Shown here in pieces: positions 33,783 to 46,442 of a stretch of 64,000 nucleotides of DNA. Position 1 is the stretch's first letter. Every line of letters begins with the position of its first letter. The position numbers and the translations under genes are program-made. The DNA is from Hydrangea macrophylla (taxonomy: Eukaryota > Streptophyta > Magnoliopsida > Cornales > Hydrangeaceae). The notes beneath the pieces are model-generated. The model ran no database searches and had not been told where the DNA came from. It saw only the letters and a program-made list of their open reading frames with translations. The stretch covers positions 10,915,001 through 10,979,000 of the forward strand of contig CM066990.1 in NCBI GenBank assembly GCA_033977485.1, given 5' to 3'.

Positions 33783-35861
33783 CTCATAACCATATAGCGT
33801 TAGTACTAACACTACCATAGTCTCTGTGACTTGTCAAAATCCTTAACCCGTAAGGTTTTGCATAGGGACTGATGATCGTCGACTGAAACAATCCATAGTA
33901 AAACATCTTCATGTTATACTATATCCCTAGACAAAAGACGTCACATGACATGTATCCAGTAAAGCTAATTTGAACATTGTCCAAAACACCATCATCCTGC
34001 ATATATCCGCTAGTTCTTTCTCAAGCCCTAGAGAATATATACTTTATGATAGTTCAGAAAATTGAATTTTCATTTGGACTGATATCTTGATATAGGAGTT
34101 TGGGATAATCTCATTATCTTAACTTTCCGATCTTGAATGAGCAGAAATCTAAAGATTATAGCTCGCCTCACCGAGATCATAAATATCAAGTATACTGTAG
34201 AAACTTAACCTCAAACATTGATAATACTACTTTAACATCTCGCAATGATAAAGATGTCATCAATATATGGAACCATAATCACCACCACACTTCCTTTGCG
34301 CAAGGATCCTTTCATCCACTTAAGCTACATCCACACTTTAGATGAATCCAAAGCATTTTGACCAATATGTCAAAACAGATGTCCTTATCTCTGGATGATT
34401 GCTTAAGTCCGTAGACTTATGCAAATCATATACCGGAGCTTCCTTATCACAAAACTTCAATGCACAGGGAGATTTTAGCAATGCTAAGAATTCTCCCACT
34501 AGAATGAAGTACCGATGTAAGAACGGATGAAGAGGTAGTAGATTTTAGTCCTAGATGATTTATAGATTGCTTTAAGATATAAATTACTTTACTCTTTTAT
34601 ATTATCTTTCCTTTGCAAAATTTGGTCTCCAACCAACTTTTGTTTTCTCTGGAAACACCACAAAAGTATTATACTTCTAATCTAGATTCAAAAGGCTCAT
34701 CATTTCTTTACACCAAAGTGCTAGACATCCTTATCCAAAGTTACCATGAGAAAGAAGTCGCATTCTTTTCACAACTTTGGGGATGTCTATCGAAAAGAAT
34801 TGCTTTTGAATAAGATCCAGTATATACATTGTAGTTCCATCGAGAAAAATAAGGAATAGTAGTAACTCTAAATAACTCATCCCATGACCCATTCATATCT
34901 AAAAGAAGATAGTTCCTTCTACCTGCTACACCATCCCGTGGAGGCGCACTAGGTGTAGACTGTCGAGAAAGAATCTCATTCTTATCTCCTTTGGACAATA
35001 AATACATTAGATAGATACTCACCATTTTGATCAAATCAAAAAAAAAAAAAAAAAGCAACGATATTCTTTTACCAATTACTCTTCATTCCAAAACTTTTGA
35101 ATTTCTTCAAAATTGAGGATGAAGATGTAATAAGTAAATGTATATCAGTATCCAAAGTAGCCGAAACTACTTTTCAACTCTAATGTTTATTGCCCTACAT
35201 ACATGAGTGTGTCCTAATTCTAATAAGTCCTTGGTCGTGTGATTTTCAAAAGGAAAGTCACCTGATCATATTAGCCTCTAAATAGGATTGACAAACAGGT
35301 AGTGGTCTCAACAACCAAAAGAGTTTTAGGATCCAATCCTTTACTCCCCAGTTATCCTAATTTAGATTAATATGATCTGATCACATTTACTCTCTAAATA
35401 GGATTGACAAATAGGCAATGGTCTTAGCAACCAAAAAAGTTTAGGATCCTATCCTTTACTCCCCATTTATCCTATTTAGATTAAATATGATCTAACCTCA
35501 AAACCAAAAAGTTATAGAATTAGTTGAGGGTGCTATCCTTTTAGATGGTAAAATACCCATGAGTCATTTAAATACTACATTAGATAATATATGAGAAACA
35601 AGAGTAAATTGGTGAGATACTTGCTTGACAAGTTATTTAGATCACATAAAAGAACGCTTTCTTTTAATCAAGAATTTCAGTACCAAAATCAAAAGAATAA
35701 ATATTGTTCATTAATTCAAAACTGAAATCCATCTAATAACTCCAAAGTTTTATTACAATATAAAACTATTAATCTAATAGCAACTCTTACATCAGATCCC
35801 AAAAAAGCAATCAAGATCTTCTAATCACTGCACATTCTTATTTTCCAATTCCCTGCAACAA
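33783..35861 (-). pseudogene. Copia E unit 1 pol relic
   Basis: This is a decayed copia pol with many stops and deletions, recognisable only by alignment to element G. Near 34900-34990 it reads EILSRQSTPSAPPRDGVAGR (integrase; G has ILS, stop, [15 protein letters not shown]). Near 34400 it reads YGLKQSSRD (RT), and near 34250 the YVDD region reads FHILMTSLSL, so the catalytic aspartates are gone. The protease DSGA motif is missing after gag. The same lesions occur in all three units, so pol decayed before this insertion. Confidence 0.75.
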
Positions 35862-36788
35862 TTACAGATATAATTTAGAAAATATAGAATTAGTGCCCAT
35901 AGTAGTTGAAGTATCAGTTTTTAAACTTACTTCAAAAACTAGTGAAAGGATCGTACCTTGCCTTTTGGCAGTCAAGTATTCCACACAGTTCCTTTTCCAA
36001 TGCCCTCTCATGCCACAATGGAAACACTTTCCTTTTGGCACGGCACCAGCCTTTCCCTTTCCAAGTCTTGCCTTCTTCCCAACAGTTGGCTTAGGCTCAC
36101 CTATCCTTAAGTCTTGCTTCTCCTTCTCTGAACTTATGCTCTTAGGATTAGTTCTAGAAGATGAAGCCATTCCAATGTTCTGAACATTTGACTCCTCCTT
36201 GACTATATCCATCGTTGCCTCAAGAGAGCTCATCAACTCACTTGTTGAAAAAACTGTTTTACTCATTTTAAAAACCTTTTTAAATTGAGTGAATGATGAA
36301 GGCAACGAATGCAATATTTTGTCAACTTGAGTCTCACCATCAATGTCGAAACCAAGAACTTCTATTACTTTGAAATAAGTAATCATTTTAAAAACATGCT
36401 CTCTTATTGAAGTTCCTTCCAACATTCTGGTGTCCATGACTAACTCCAAGGCTCTAAGCCTTGCAGTACGGCTCAGTTCCCCAAACATCTCCTCGAGGTT
36501 CAATATTATAGCACGGCCAGTGTTCAAAGGTTGATGTTGCTGCTTCAACACATCAGACAAAGAGTCTAAGATGCTAGAGCGAGCTATACCATCAAATCTT
36601 ATCCACTGCCAATATTGATCCGCAAGATCAGTTGGGGTGTCATGGTATGGAATAGGTGGACAGGGAATGGTAAGAACGTATTTACATCCATTAGCAGTTA
36701 ACAATTCATCCAGTTCCAGTTTCCATTCAACGTAGTTATTTCCAATTAGCTTATTCTGGATCATGGTTATAGCAAGTGGGCTAGACAT
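35862..36788 (-). CDS. Copia E unit 1 gag, intact
   Basis: The 308-residue copia-type gag is preceded by an open frame extending 31 codons further. The start chosen at 36788 (MSSPLAITMIQNKL) aligns with the start of the G gag (MSGSAFSPLATILTQNKL). The gag domain covers about 1-200, followed by a basic linker and a zinc knuckle CX2CX4HX4C at C255-C268 (CFHCGMRGHWKRNC). It ends TDTSTTMGTN and SIFSKLYL where G continues into protease. Gag would bind and package E RNA. It is the only intact frame in the 4.8-kb interior, and it is intact in all three units. Confidence 0.9.
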   Translation of the reverse strand: MSSPLAITMIQNKLIGNNYVEWKLELDELLTANGCKYVLTIPCPPIPYHDTPTDLADQYWQWIRFDGIARSSILDSLSDVLKQQHQPLNTGRAIILNLEEMFGELSRTARLRALELVMDTRMLEGTSIREHVFKMITYFKVIEVLGFDIDGETQVDKILHSLPSSFTQFKKVFKMSKTVFSTSELMSSLEATMDIVKEESNVQNIGMASSSRTNPKSISSEKEKQDLRIGEPKPTVGKKARLGKGKAGAVPKGKCFHCGMRGHWKRNCVEYLTAKRQGTILSLVFEVSLKTDTSTTMGTNSIFSKLYL

Positions 36789-38576
36789 TATGAATCTGAA
36801 ATACAAATAATGTAACAGAATTACAATATGGAAATCATGAATATGACAATTTATATGATACATTGGAATTCCCTTAACCAACTCATTAATTGTCTTCAGG
36901 ATGTCAAGCCTATGAAATTAAGTCTCCGTGTGGCGATCATAACCTCATAGCCTGATTGGGAAACCCATCATGAATGTCATGCAACTCTTACAAAACAATT
37001 CATGACTCCTGAACTTTTGGTCTCTAAGTTTCTGGATAATGCTCCGTGTGGAATCCCTTACCCATAGCTTAGCTAGTGTTTACCATTAACTAGAATCCAA
37101 TGACAACCGCCTCAAGTAGTGCCTCAGTGTAGTGGTCACCCTCTAACGCGTCTCATTGATTCTATCCAAAGGAAGTTCATACCTAGTAACCAATGAATAG
37201 TCTATCCTCCGTATGGAATGATCACCTATGGCTGGATGACACAGAATATACTACCCACCTTACAATGAACCGTTTATGGAAGACCATGGGAGTTATAAAA
37301 TAAGTCCCTCTCCCACTAGATTTTTATAAGAAGTCCATATCTAGTAATCAATAAGAAATACCCTCCGTATGGAATGATCACTCATAAATGAGTGACACAG
37401 AGTATTTCTCATACTTACAATGAACTAATAGGAATTTTTTTAAAAAAATGTTTCTTCACATTGCCCATAAACATCAAGTGTTTACTAATGTGTTGGAAAA
37501 AGGTTTTGAATTTTTTATTTTAGAAAACTTGTTTTACGTGCATTCAAGTAGTAACAATATATAAAATTCCAATCACAACTAAGCACATAACACAAAAAAC
37601 TAAAATGAAATTAAAAACATTCAACAATGCCTCTATCTCCCATGGCTCTATCTCCATAGAACCTCCTTCTTGGTTTGATTGCCTCCGACTCCATCTTCAT
37701 GGACAACGGCTTGCTCCTCCATCTTCATGGATTTTCTAATTCTATTACATTGGTCCTATACTTCTCTCGAAGCTTACAATTTATCTAGAAATAGAAATAA
37801 CAATAATAAAATAAAAGGCTAGGGAAACCGGTGCGACTTTCCTTTTCATAGGATTGAAGTCGCAGCGCCCTTTACATATGCCTTTAAAAACCAAACCAAA
37901 ATAATACATTCATCAATCTCAAACAATTAAATACAAAATTTAAAAGTCTTGGTGCCATGGGAGATAGCGGACTAAACTTGCTGCAAAAGGGTTAGTCGCA
38001 TGTATATCCACGCATATATAACAAATAAATGTATCATTGGAACCCCTAATTGATTCACATAGTATATAAACTCTTTACATACTGAATTAGAACTTAAAAC
38101 AGCATCACAATTCTCTGTCACACTTCGATCGATCAAAAAGGTTCGATCGATTGAACCTTCGATCGATTGAACATAGTTCAATCGATTGAACTTTCAATTT
38201 CACAGAATGTTTTGAAAAACTTACAGAATAAATAAAAATTTAAAGTAAATGTTTTAAAACCTTTAAATCTATAAACTGAACACCTGGACAAAAGAGCAGT
38301 CTCGATCGATCGACCAACATTCGATCGATCGAACAGAACCAACGTTCGATCGATCGAAACTAGTTCGATCGCTTGAGAACAGATGATGTTCGATCGATCG
38401 AGACTACTTCGATCGATCGAACCCACCTTGCATCCAATGCAATCACAGATTTGTATTCTGCTGCATAAACACTGCAGAAATGGATCTGTGACGATGCAGT
38501 TTTGAAAACAGTCCTAAATTTAACATGCAAATCAAAACTAGTGTTCCAAAACGCATCTATAGATCCAAACAAGCGA
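36789..38576 (-). other. Copia E unit 1 leader with structured elements
   Basis: The 1.8-kb untranslated leader is conserved with G. From PBS inward it has palindrome arrays (38301-38421, 38123-38192), a 14-bp inverted repeat (GCCATGGGAGATAG 37954-37967 with CTATCTCCCATGGC 37633-37646) enclosing a short hairpin (TGCGACTT 37832-37839 with AAGTCGCA 37857-37864), and five CTCCGTGTGG-type repeats at about 36920-37400. No gene is seen. Confidence 0.75.
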
Positions 38577-38591
38577 GGCTTTGATACCAAT
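38577..38591 (-). other. Primer-binding site of copia E unit 1
   Basis: The minus strand reads TTGGTATCAAAGCC next to the LTR. It is the initiator-Met site with one change from the TTGGTATCAGAGCC of G. The same variant is at 44914-44928 and 51253-51267. Confidence 0.88.
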
Positions 38592-40105
38592 TGTAGGAAA
38601 AACAGGTTTAAAATTGTTTTAAACGCGCAGCGGAAAACAAAGTTCAAAACTTTTATTGGTAGCCTTGGATCTACTACTTATTAACTCTATAGATGCGCAT
38701 AACAAGATGGAGAAGATTCTATACCTTAGGTCTTGAACCCAATTCTGATTTTTATCCTTCTCCTTGTGTGTGCAGCAGCAACCTCTAGGAAATCTTCACC
38801 CTTATGTCTCCTCGAATGCTCCCAGAGTGGCTAGGGTTGGTGGGAACCCTAATAGTGAGAATAGGGAAGGTTTGGGAACTCTAAACAGGTTCTGCAGCAA
38901 CTGGTACGTTAAAAACGATGAACTCCTATTTCTGGACGTAGCTGCCCTATTTATAGATTCCCAGAACCGACCTTACTTTCAATCGATCGAAGTCACTTCG
39001 ATCGATCGAACTGTCGATCGATCGAACCTCGTTCGATCGATCGAACCTGTCTAGACTTCAATCGATCGAAACAACTTCGATCGATCGAACCAGTCTTGAC
39101 AGCATTCTCATTTGCCTTTCCAAGCATTCTGGCGGAGCTAAGAGTGGGACCTCCTAGGTTCTTAATTACTGGCTCCGATTAATTATTATTCCATCTAGTC
39201 AGTACTCTTGACTAAGGAATCAATAATTAATCAATTATCATTAATGCCACTATAAAATGATAATTGCACTCCAGTGCATAAGAACAAAATCACCCATACA
39301 TAAGTGATTGCTAGACTTGTATAATATGATACGGATGTCCCTCTACCAGGCAGTATTCGTATCTATCATTGGGATGTATGTCTTAAGATACTGTCGACCC
39401 AATAGATAGTACATCTTATATTCCTCAAGTATCATTCACTACTCTTGGATTACTAAACATGTCAACAATAACACTTTGTTGACAAGGCTGGCCAGCTCTC
39501 AGTAATCACTCCTAGTGACATTCTCGAGGGAATACTTACTCTTCGTTTTATTGAAGAGGGTAGAATTCCATCTTGACAATATATGTTCCCAACGTTGCAT
39601 ACTTGATTTACCCAAGATACCCAGGTGTTGATCTTGCAAGACCTCACTGATTGGTAAGTCAAAGCAACCAAGCATACAACTTGCGTCCATAACTGTCTCA
39701 GGATTAAGGACATGTATCCCTATACAAGTTTTGAGTTCCTATTGACGGTGACAGCGTTTGGGTGTCAATAGGTTTAACTCAGGTCCGTCAATGCACCGAG
39801 TGCACTAGCATATTAACCAAGAGTCAAAGACTCTTATGAATGAGATTCATCATTCTACCCCGTAGACGTTAATCATGCTACAGTGTATACCTGATAAGTT
39901 ATCCAGACTTATCTTCCACTGTGACTTACTTGAAACAACAAGGATTTGTGATTCATATCTCACATGTGTAATCATATACACAAATGAACCACATACAATG
40001 TTGTTTAAGGATTCCAGTCTAATATTCATCTCATGAACTAACATGCATAAATACATTATGATATTCCATTGTCCAACTAACTGGTTTGAGGGCATATTCC
40101 CAACA
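38592..40105 (-). repeat. Copia E LTR2 (internal)
   Basis: 1514 bp. The palindrome array is at 38979-39091 and the minus-strand TATA at 38946-38956. Flanked by E interiors on both sides with no target duplication. Confidence 0.93.
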
Positions 40106-42198
40106 AACTCCCACTTGCACTCATAACCATATAGCGTTAGTACTAACACTAGCATAGTCTCTGTGACTTGTCAAAATCCTTAACCCGTAAGGTTTTGCAT
40201 AGGGACTGATGATCGTCGACTGAAACAATCCATAGTAAAACATCTTCATGTTATACTATATCCCTAGACAAAAGACGTCACATGACATGTATCCAGTAAA
40301 GCTAATTTGAACATTGTCCAAAACACCATCATCCTGCATATATCCGCTAGTTCTTTCTCAAGCCCTAGAGAATATATACTTTATGATAGTTCAGAAAATT
40401 GAATTTTCATTTGGACTGATATCTTGATATAGGAGTTTGGGATAATCTCATTATCTTAACTTTTCGATCTTGAATGAGCAGAAATCTAAAGATTATAGCT
40501 CGCCTCACCGAGATCATAAATATCAAGTATACTGTAGAAACTTAACCTCAAACATTGATAATACTACTTTAACATCTCGCAATGATAAAGATGTCATCAA
40601 TATATGGAACCATAATCACCACCACACTTCCTTTGCGCAAGGATCCTTTCATCCACTTAAGCTACATCCACACTTTAGATGAATCCAAAGCATTTTGACC
40701 AATATGTCAAAACAGATGTCCTTATCTCTGGATGATTGCTTAAGTCCGTAGACTTATGCAAATCATATACCGGAGCTTCCTTATCACAAAACTTCAATGC
40801 ACAGGGAGATTTTAGCAATGCTAAGAATTCTCCCACTAGAATGAAGTACCGATGTAAGAACGGATGAAGAGGTAGTAGATTTTAGTCCTAGATGATTTAT
40901 AGATTGCTTTAAGATATAAATTACTTTACTCTTTTATATTATCTTTCCTTTGCAAAATTTGGTCTCCAACCAACTTTTGTTTTCTCTGGAAACACCACAA
41001 AAGTATTATACTTCTAATCTAGATTCAAAAGGCTCATCATTTCTTTACACCAAAGTGCTAGACATCCTTATCCAAAGTTACCATGAGAAAGAAGTCGCAT
41101 TCTTTTCACAACTTTGGGGATGTCTATCGAAAAGAATTGCTTTTGAATAAGATCCAGTATATACATTGTAGTTCCATCGAGAAAAATAAGGAATAGTAGT
41201 AACTCTAAATAACTCATCCCATGACCCATTCATATCTAAAAGAAGATAGTTCCTTCTACCTGCTACACCATCCCGTGGAGGCGCACTAGGTGTAGACTGT
41301 CGAGAAAGAATCTCATTCTTATCTCCTTTGGACAATAAATACATTAGATAGATACTCACCATTTTGATCAAATCAAAAAAAAAAAAAAAAAGCAACGATA
41401 TTCTTTTACCAATTACTCTTCATTCCAAAACTTTTGAATTTCTTCAAAATTGAGGATGAAGATGTAATAAGTAAATGTATATCAGTATCCAAAGTAGCCG
41501 AAACTACTTTTCAACTCTAATGTTTATTGCCCTACATACATGAGTGTGTCCTAATTCTAATAAGTCCTTGGTCGTGTGATTTTCAAAAGGAAAGTCACCT
41601 GATCATATTAGCCTCTAAATAGGATTGACAAACAGGTAGTGGTCTCAACAACCAAAAGAGTTTTAGGATCCAATCCTTTACTCCCCAGTTATCCTAATTT
41701 AGATTAATATGATCTGATCACATTTACTCTCTAAATAGGATTGACAAATAGGCAATGGTCTTAGCAACCAAAAAAGTTTAGGATCCTATCCTTTACTCCC
41801 CATTTATCCTATTTAGATTAAATATGATCTAACCTCAAAACCAAAAAGTTATAGAATTAGTTGAGGGTGCTATCCTTTTAGATGGTAAAATACCCATGAG
41901 TCATTTAAATACTACATTAGATAATATATGAGAAACAAGAGTAAATTGGTGAGATACTTGCTTGACAAGTTATTTAGATCACATAAAAGAACGCTTTCTT
42001 TTAATCAAGAATTTCAGTACCAAAATCAAAAGAATAAATATTATTCATTAATTCAAAACTGAAATCCATCTAATAACTCCAAAGTTTTATTACAATATAA
42101 AACTATTAATCTAATAGCAACTCTTACATCAGATCCCAAAAAAGCAATCAAGATCTTCTAATCACTGCACATTCTTATTTTCCAATTCCCTGCAACAA
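40106..42198 (-). pseudogene. Copia E unit 2 pol relic
   Basis: Same decayed pol as unit 1 with the same stops. Private changes include AACTTTTCGAT near 40460 and ATTATTCATTA near 42041. Confidence 0.72.
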
Positions 42199-43125
42199 TT
42201 ACAGATATAATTTAGAAAATATAGAATTAGTGCCCATAGTAGTTGAAGTATCAGTTTTTAAACTTACTTCAAAAACTAGTGAAAGGATCGTACCTTGCCT
42301 TTTGGCAGTCAAGTATTCCACACAGTTCCTTTTCCAATGCCCTCTCATGCCACAATGGAAACACTTTCCTTTTGGCACGGCACCAGCCTTTCCCTTTCCA
42401 AGTCTTGCCTTCTTCCCAACAGTTGGCTTAGGCTCACCTATCCTTAAGTCTTGCTTCTCCTTCTCTGAACTTATGCTCTTAGGATTAGTTCTAGAAGATG
42501 AAGCCATTCCAATGTTCTGAACATTTGACTCCTCCTTGACTATATCCATCGTTGCCTCAAGAGAGCTCATCAACTCACTTGTTGAAAAAACTGTTTTACT
42601 CATTTTAAAAACCTTTTTAAATTGAGTGAATGATGAAGGCAACGAATGCAAGATTTTGTCAACTTGAGTCTCACCATCAATGTCGAAACCAAGAACTTCT
42701 ATTACTTTGAAATAAGTAATCATTTTAAAAACATGCTCTCTTATTGAAGTTCCTTCCAACATTCTGGTGTCCATGACTAACTCCAAGGCTCTAAGCCTTG
42801 CAGTACGGCTCAGTTCCCCAAACATCTCCTCGAGGTTCAATATTATAGCACGGCCAGTGTTCAAAGGTTGATGTTGCTGCTTCAACACATCAGACAAAGA
42901 GTCTAAGATGCTAGAGCGAGCTATACCATCAAATCTTATCCACTGCCAATATTGATCCGCAAGATCAGTTGGGGTGTCATGGTATGGAATAGGTGGACAG
43001 GGAATGGTAAGAACGTATTTACATCCATTAGCAGTTAACAATTCATCCAGTTCCAGTTTCCATTCAACGTAGTTATTTCCAATTAGCTTATTCTGGATCA
43101 TGGTTATAGCAAGTGGGCTAGACAT
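42199..43125 (-). CDS. Copia E unit 2 gag, intact
   Basis: The protein is identical to unit 1 gag: 308 residues, zinc knuckle C255-C268, same start logic. A silent or near-silent change (GCAAGATTTTG against GCAATATTTTG in unit 1) lies in the leucine-rich middle. Preservation of three intact frames fits recent array formation. Confidence 0.9.
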   Translation of the reverse strand: MSSPLAITMIQNKLIGNNYVEWKLELDELLTANGCKYVLTIPCPPIPYHDTPTDLADQYWQWIRFDGIARSSILDSLSDVLKQQHQPLNTGRAIILNLEEMFGELSRTARLRALELVMDTRMLEGTSIREHVFKMITYFKVIEVLGFDIDGETQVDKILHSLPSSFTQFKKVFKMSKTVFSTSELMSSLEATMDIVKEESNVQNIGMASSSRTNPKSISSEKEKQDLRIGEPKPTVGKKARLGKGKAGAVPKGKCFHCGMRGHWKRNCVEYLTAKRQGTILSLVFEVSLKTDTSTTMGTNSIFSKLYL

Positions 43126-44928
43126 TATGAATCTGAAATACAAATAATGTAACAGAATTACAATATGGAAATCATGAATATGACAATTTATATGATACAT
43201 TGGAATTCCCTTAACCAACTCATTAATTGTCTTCAGGATGTCAAGCCTATGAAATTAAGTCTCCGTGTGGCGATCATAACCTCATAGCCTGATTGGGAAA
43301 CCCATCATGAATGTCATGCAACTCTTACAAAACAATTCATGACTCCTGAACTTTTGGTCTCTAAGTTTCTGGATAATGCTCCGTGTGGAATCCCTTACCC
43401 ATAGCTTAGCTAGTGTTTACCATTAACTAGAATCCAATGACAACCGCCTCAAGTAGTGCCTCAGTGTAGTGGTCACCCTCTAACGCGTCTCATTGATTCT
43501 ATCCAAAGGAAGTTCATACCTAGTAACCAATGAATAGTCTATCCTCCGTATGGAATGATCACCTATGGCTGGATGACACAGAATATACTACCCACCTTAC
43601 AATGAACCGTTTATGGAAGACCATGGGAGTTATAAAATAAGTCCCTCTCCCACTAGATTTTTATAAGAAGTCCATATCTAGTAATCAATAAGAAATACCC
43701 TCCGTATGGAATGATCACTCATAAATGAGTGACACAGAGTATTTCTCATACTTACAATGAACTAATAGGAATTTTTTTAAAAAAATATTTCTTCACATTG
43801 CCCATAAACATCAAGTGTTTACTAATGTGTTGGAAAAAGGTTTTGAATTTTTTATTTTAGAAAACTTGTTTTACGTGCATTCAAGTAGTAACAATATATA
43901 AAATTCCAATCACAACTAAGCACATAACACAAAAAACTAAAATGAAATTAAAAACATTCAACAATGCCTCTATCTCCCATGGCTCTATCTCCATAGAACC
44001 TCCTTCTTGGTTTGATTGCCTCCGACTCCATCTTCATGGACAACGGCTTGCTCCTCCATCTTCATGGATTTTCTAATTCTATTACATTGGTCCTATACTT
44101 CTCTCGAAGCTTACAATTTATCTAGAAATAGAAATAACAATAATAAAATAAAAGGCTAGGGAAACCGGTGCGACTTTCCTTTTCATAGGATTGAAGTCGC
44201 AGCGCCCTTTACATATGCCTTTAAAAACCAAACCAAAATAATACATTCATCAATCTCAAACAATTAAATACAAAATTTAAAAGTCTTGGTGCCATGGGAG
44301 ATAGCGGACTAAACTTGCTGCAAAAGGGTTAGTCGCATGTATATCCACGCATATATAACAAATAAATGTATCATTGGAACCCCTAATTGATTCACATAGT
44401 ATATAAACTCTTTACATACTGAATTAGAACTTAAAACAGCATCACAATTCTCTGTCACACTTCGATCGATCAAAAAGGTTCGATCGATTGAACCTTCGAT
44501 CGATTGAACATAGTTCAATCGATTGAACTTTCAATTTCACAGAATGTTTTGAAAAACTTACAGAATAAATAAAAATTTAAAGTAAATGTTTTAAAACCTT
44601 TAAATCTATAAACTGAACACCTGGACAAAAGAGCAGTCTCGATCGATCGACCAACATTCGATCGATCGAACAGAACCAACGTTCGATCGATCGAAACTAG
44701 TTCGATCGCTTGAGAACAGATGATGTTCGATCGATCGAGACTACTTCGATCGATCGAACCCACCTTGCATCCAATGCAATCACAGATTTGTATTCTGCTG
44801 CATAAACACTGCAGAAATGGATCTGTGACGATGCAGTTTTGAAAACAGTCCTAAATTTAACATGCAAATCAAAACTAGTGTTCCAAAACGCATCTATAGA
44901 TCCAAACAAGCGAGGCTTTGATACCAAT
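43126..44928 (-). other. Copia E unit 2 leader and primer site
   Basis: Same elements as unit 1: inverted repeat 43970-43983 with 44291-44304, palindrome arrays 44460-44529 and 44638-44758, PBS 44914-44928. Private change AAAATATTTCTTC near 43787. Confidence 0.75.
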
Positions 44929-46442
44929 TGTAGGAAAAACAGGTTTAAAATTGTTTTAAACGCGCAGCGGAAAACAAAGTTCAAAACTTTTATTGGTAGC
45001 CTTGGATCTACTACTTATTAACTCTATAGATGCGCATAACAAGATGGAGAAGATTCTATACCTTAGGTCTTGAACCCAATTCTGATTTTTATCCTTCTCC
45101 TTGTGTGTGCAGCAGCAACCTCTAGGAAATCTTCACCCTTATGTCTCCTCGAATGCTCCCAGAGTGGCTAGGGTTGGTGGGAACCCTAATAGTGAGAATA
45201 GGGAAGGTTTGGGAACTCTAAACAGGTTCTGCAGCAACTGGTACGTTAAAAACGATGAACTCCTATTTCTGGACGTAGCTGCCCTATTTATAGATTCCCA
45301 GAACCGACCTTACTTTCAATCGATCGAAGTCACTTCGATCGATCGAACTGTCGATCGATCGAACCTCGTTCGATCGATCGAACCTGTCTAGACTTCAATC
45401 GATCGAAACAACTTCGATCGATCGAACCAGTCTTGACAGCATTCTCATTTGCCTTTCCAAGCATTCTGGCGGAGCTAAGAGTGGGACCTCCTAGGTTCTT
45501 AATTACTGGCTCCGATTAATTATTATTCCATCTAGTCAGTACTCTTGACTAAGGAATCAATAATTAATCAATTATCATTAATGCCACTATAAAATTATAA
45601 TTGCACTCCAGTGCATAAGAACAAAATCACCCATACATAAGTGATTGCTAGACTTGTATAATATGATACGGATGTCCCTCTACCAGGCAGTATTCGTATC
45701 TATCATTGGGATGTATGTCTTAAGATACTGTCGACCCAATAGATAGTACATCTTATATTCCTCAAGTATCATTCACTACTCTTGGATTACTAAACATGTC
45801 AACAATAACACTTTGTTGACAAGGCTGGCCAGCTCTCAGTAATCACTCCTAGTGACATTCTCGAGGGAATACTTACTCTTCGTTTTATTGAAGAGGGTAG
45901 AATTCCATCTTGACAATATATGTTCCCAACGTTGCATACTTGATTTACCCAAGATACCCAGGTGTTGATCTTGCAAGACCTCACTGATTGGTAAGTCAAA
46001 GCAACCAAGCATACAACTTGCGTCCATAACTGTCTCAGGATTAAGGACATGTATCCCTATACAAGTTTTGAGTTCCTATTGACGGTGACAGCGTTTGGGT
46101 GTCAATAGGTTTAACTCAGGTCCGTCAATGCACCGAGTGCACTAGCATATTAACCAAGAGTCAAAGACTCTTATGAATGAGATTCATCATTCTACCCCAT
46201 AGACGTTAATCATGCTACAGTGTATACCTGATAAGTTATCCAGACTTATCTTCCACTGTGACTTACTTAAAACAACAAGGATTTGTGATTCATATCTCAC
46301 ATGTGTAATCATATACACAAATGAACCACATACAATGTTGTTTAAGGATTCCAGTCTAATATTCATCTCATGAACTAACATGCATAAATACATTATGATA
46401 TTCCATTGTCCAACTAACTGGTTTGAGGGCATATTCCCAACA
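44929..46442 (-). repeat. Copia E LTR3 (internal)
   Basis: 1514 bp. Array at 45316-45428 and minus-strand TATA at 45283-45293. Private changes: AAAATTATAATTG near 45592, CCCCATAGACG near 46196 and TTACTTAAAACAAC near 46264. Confidence 0.93.
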
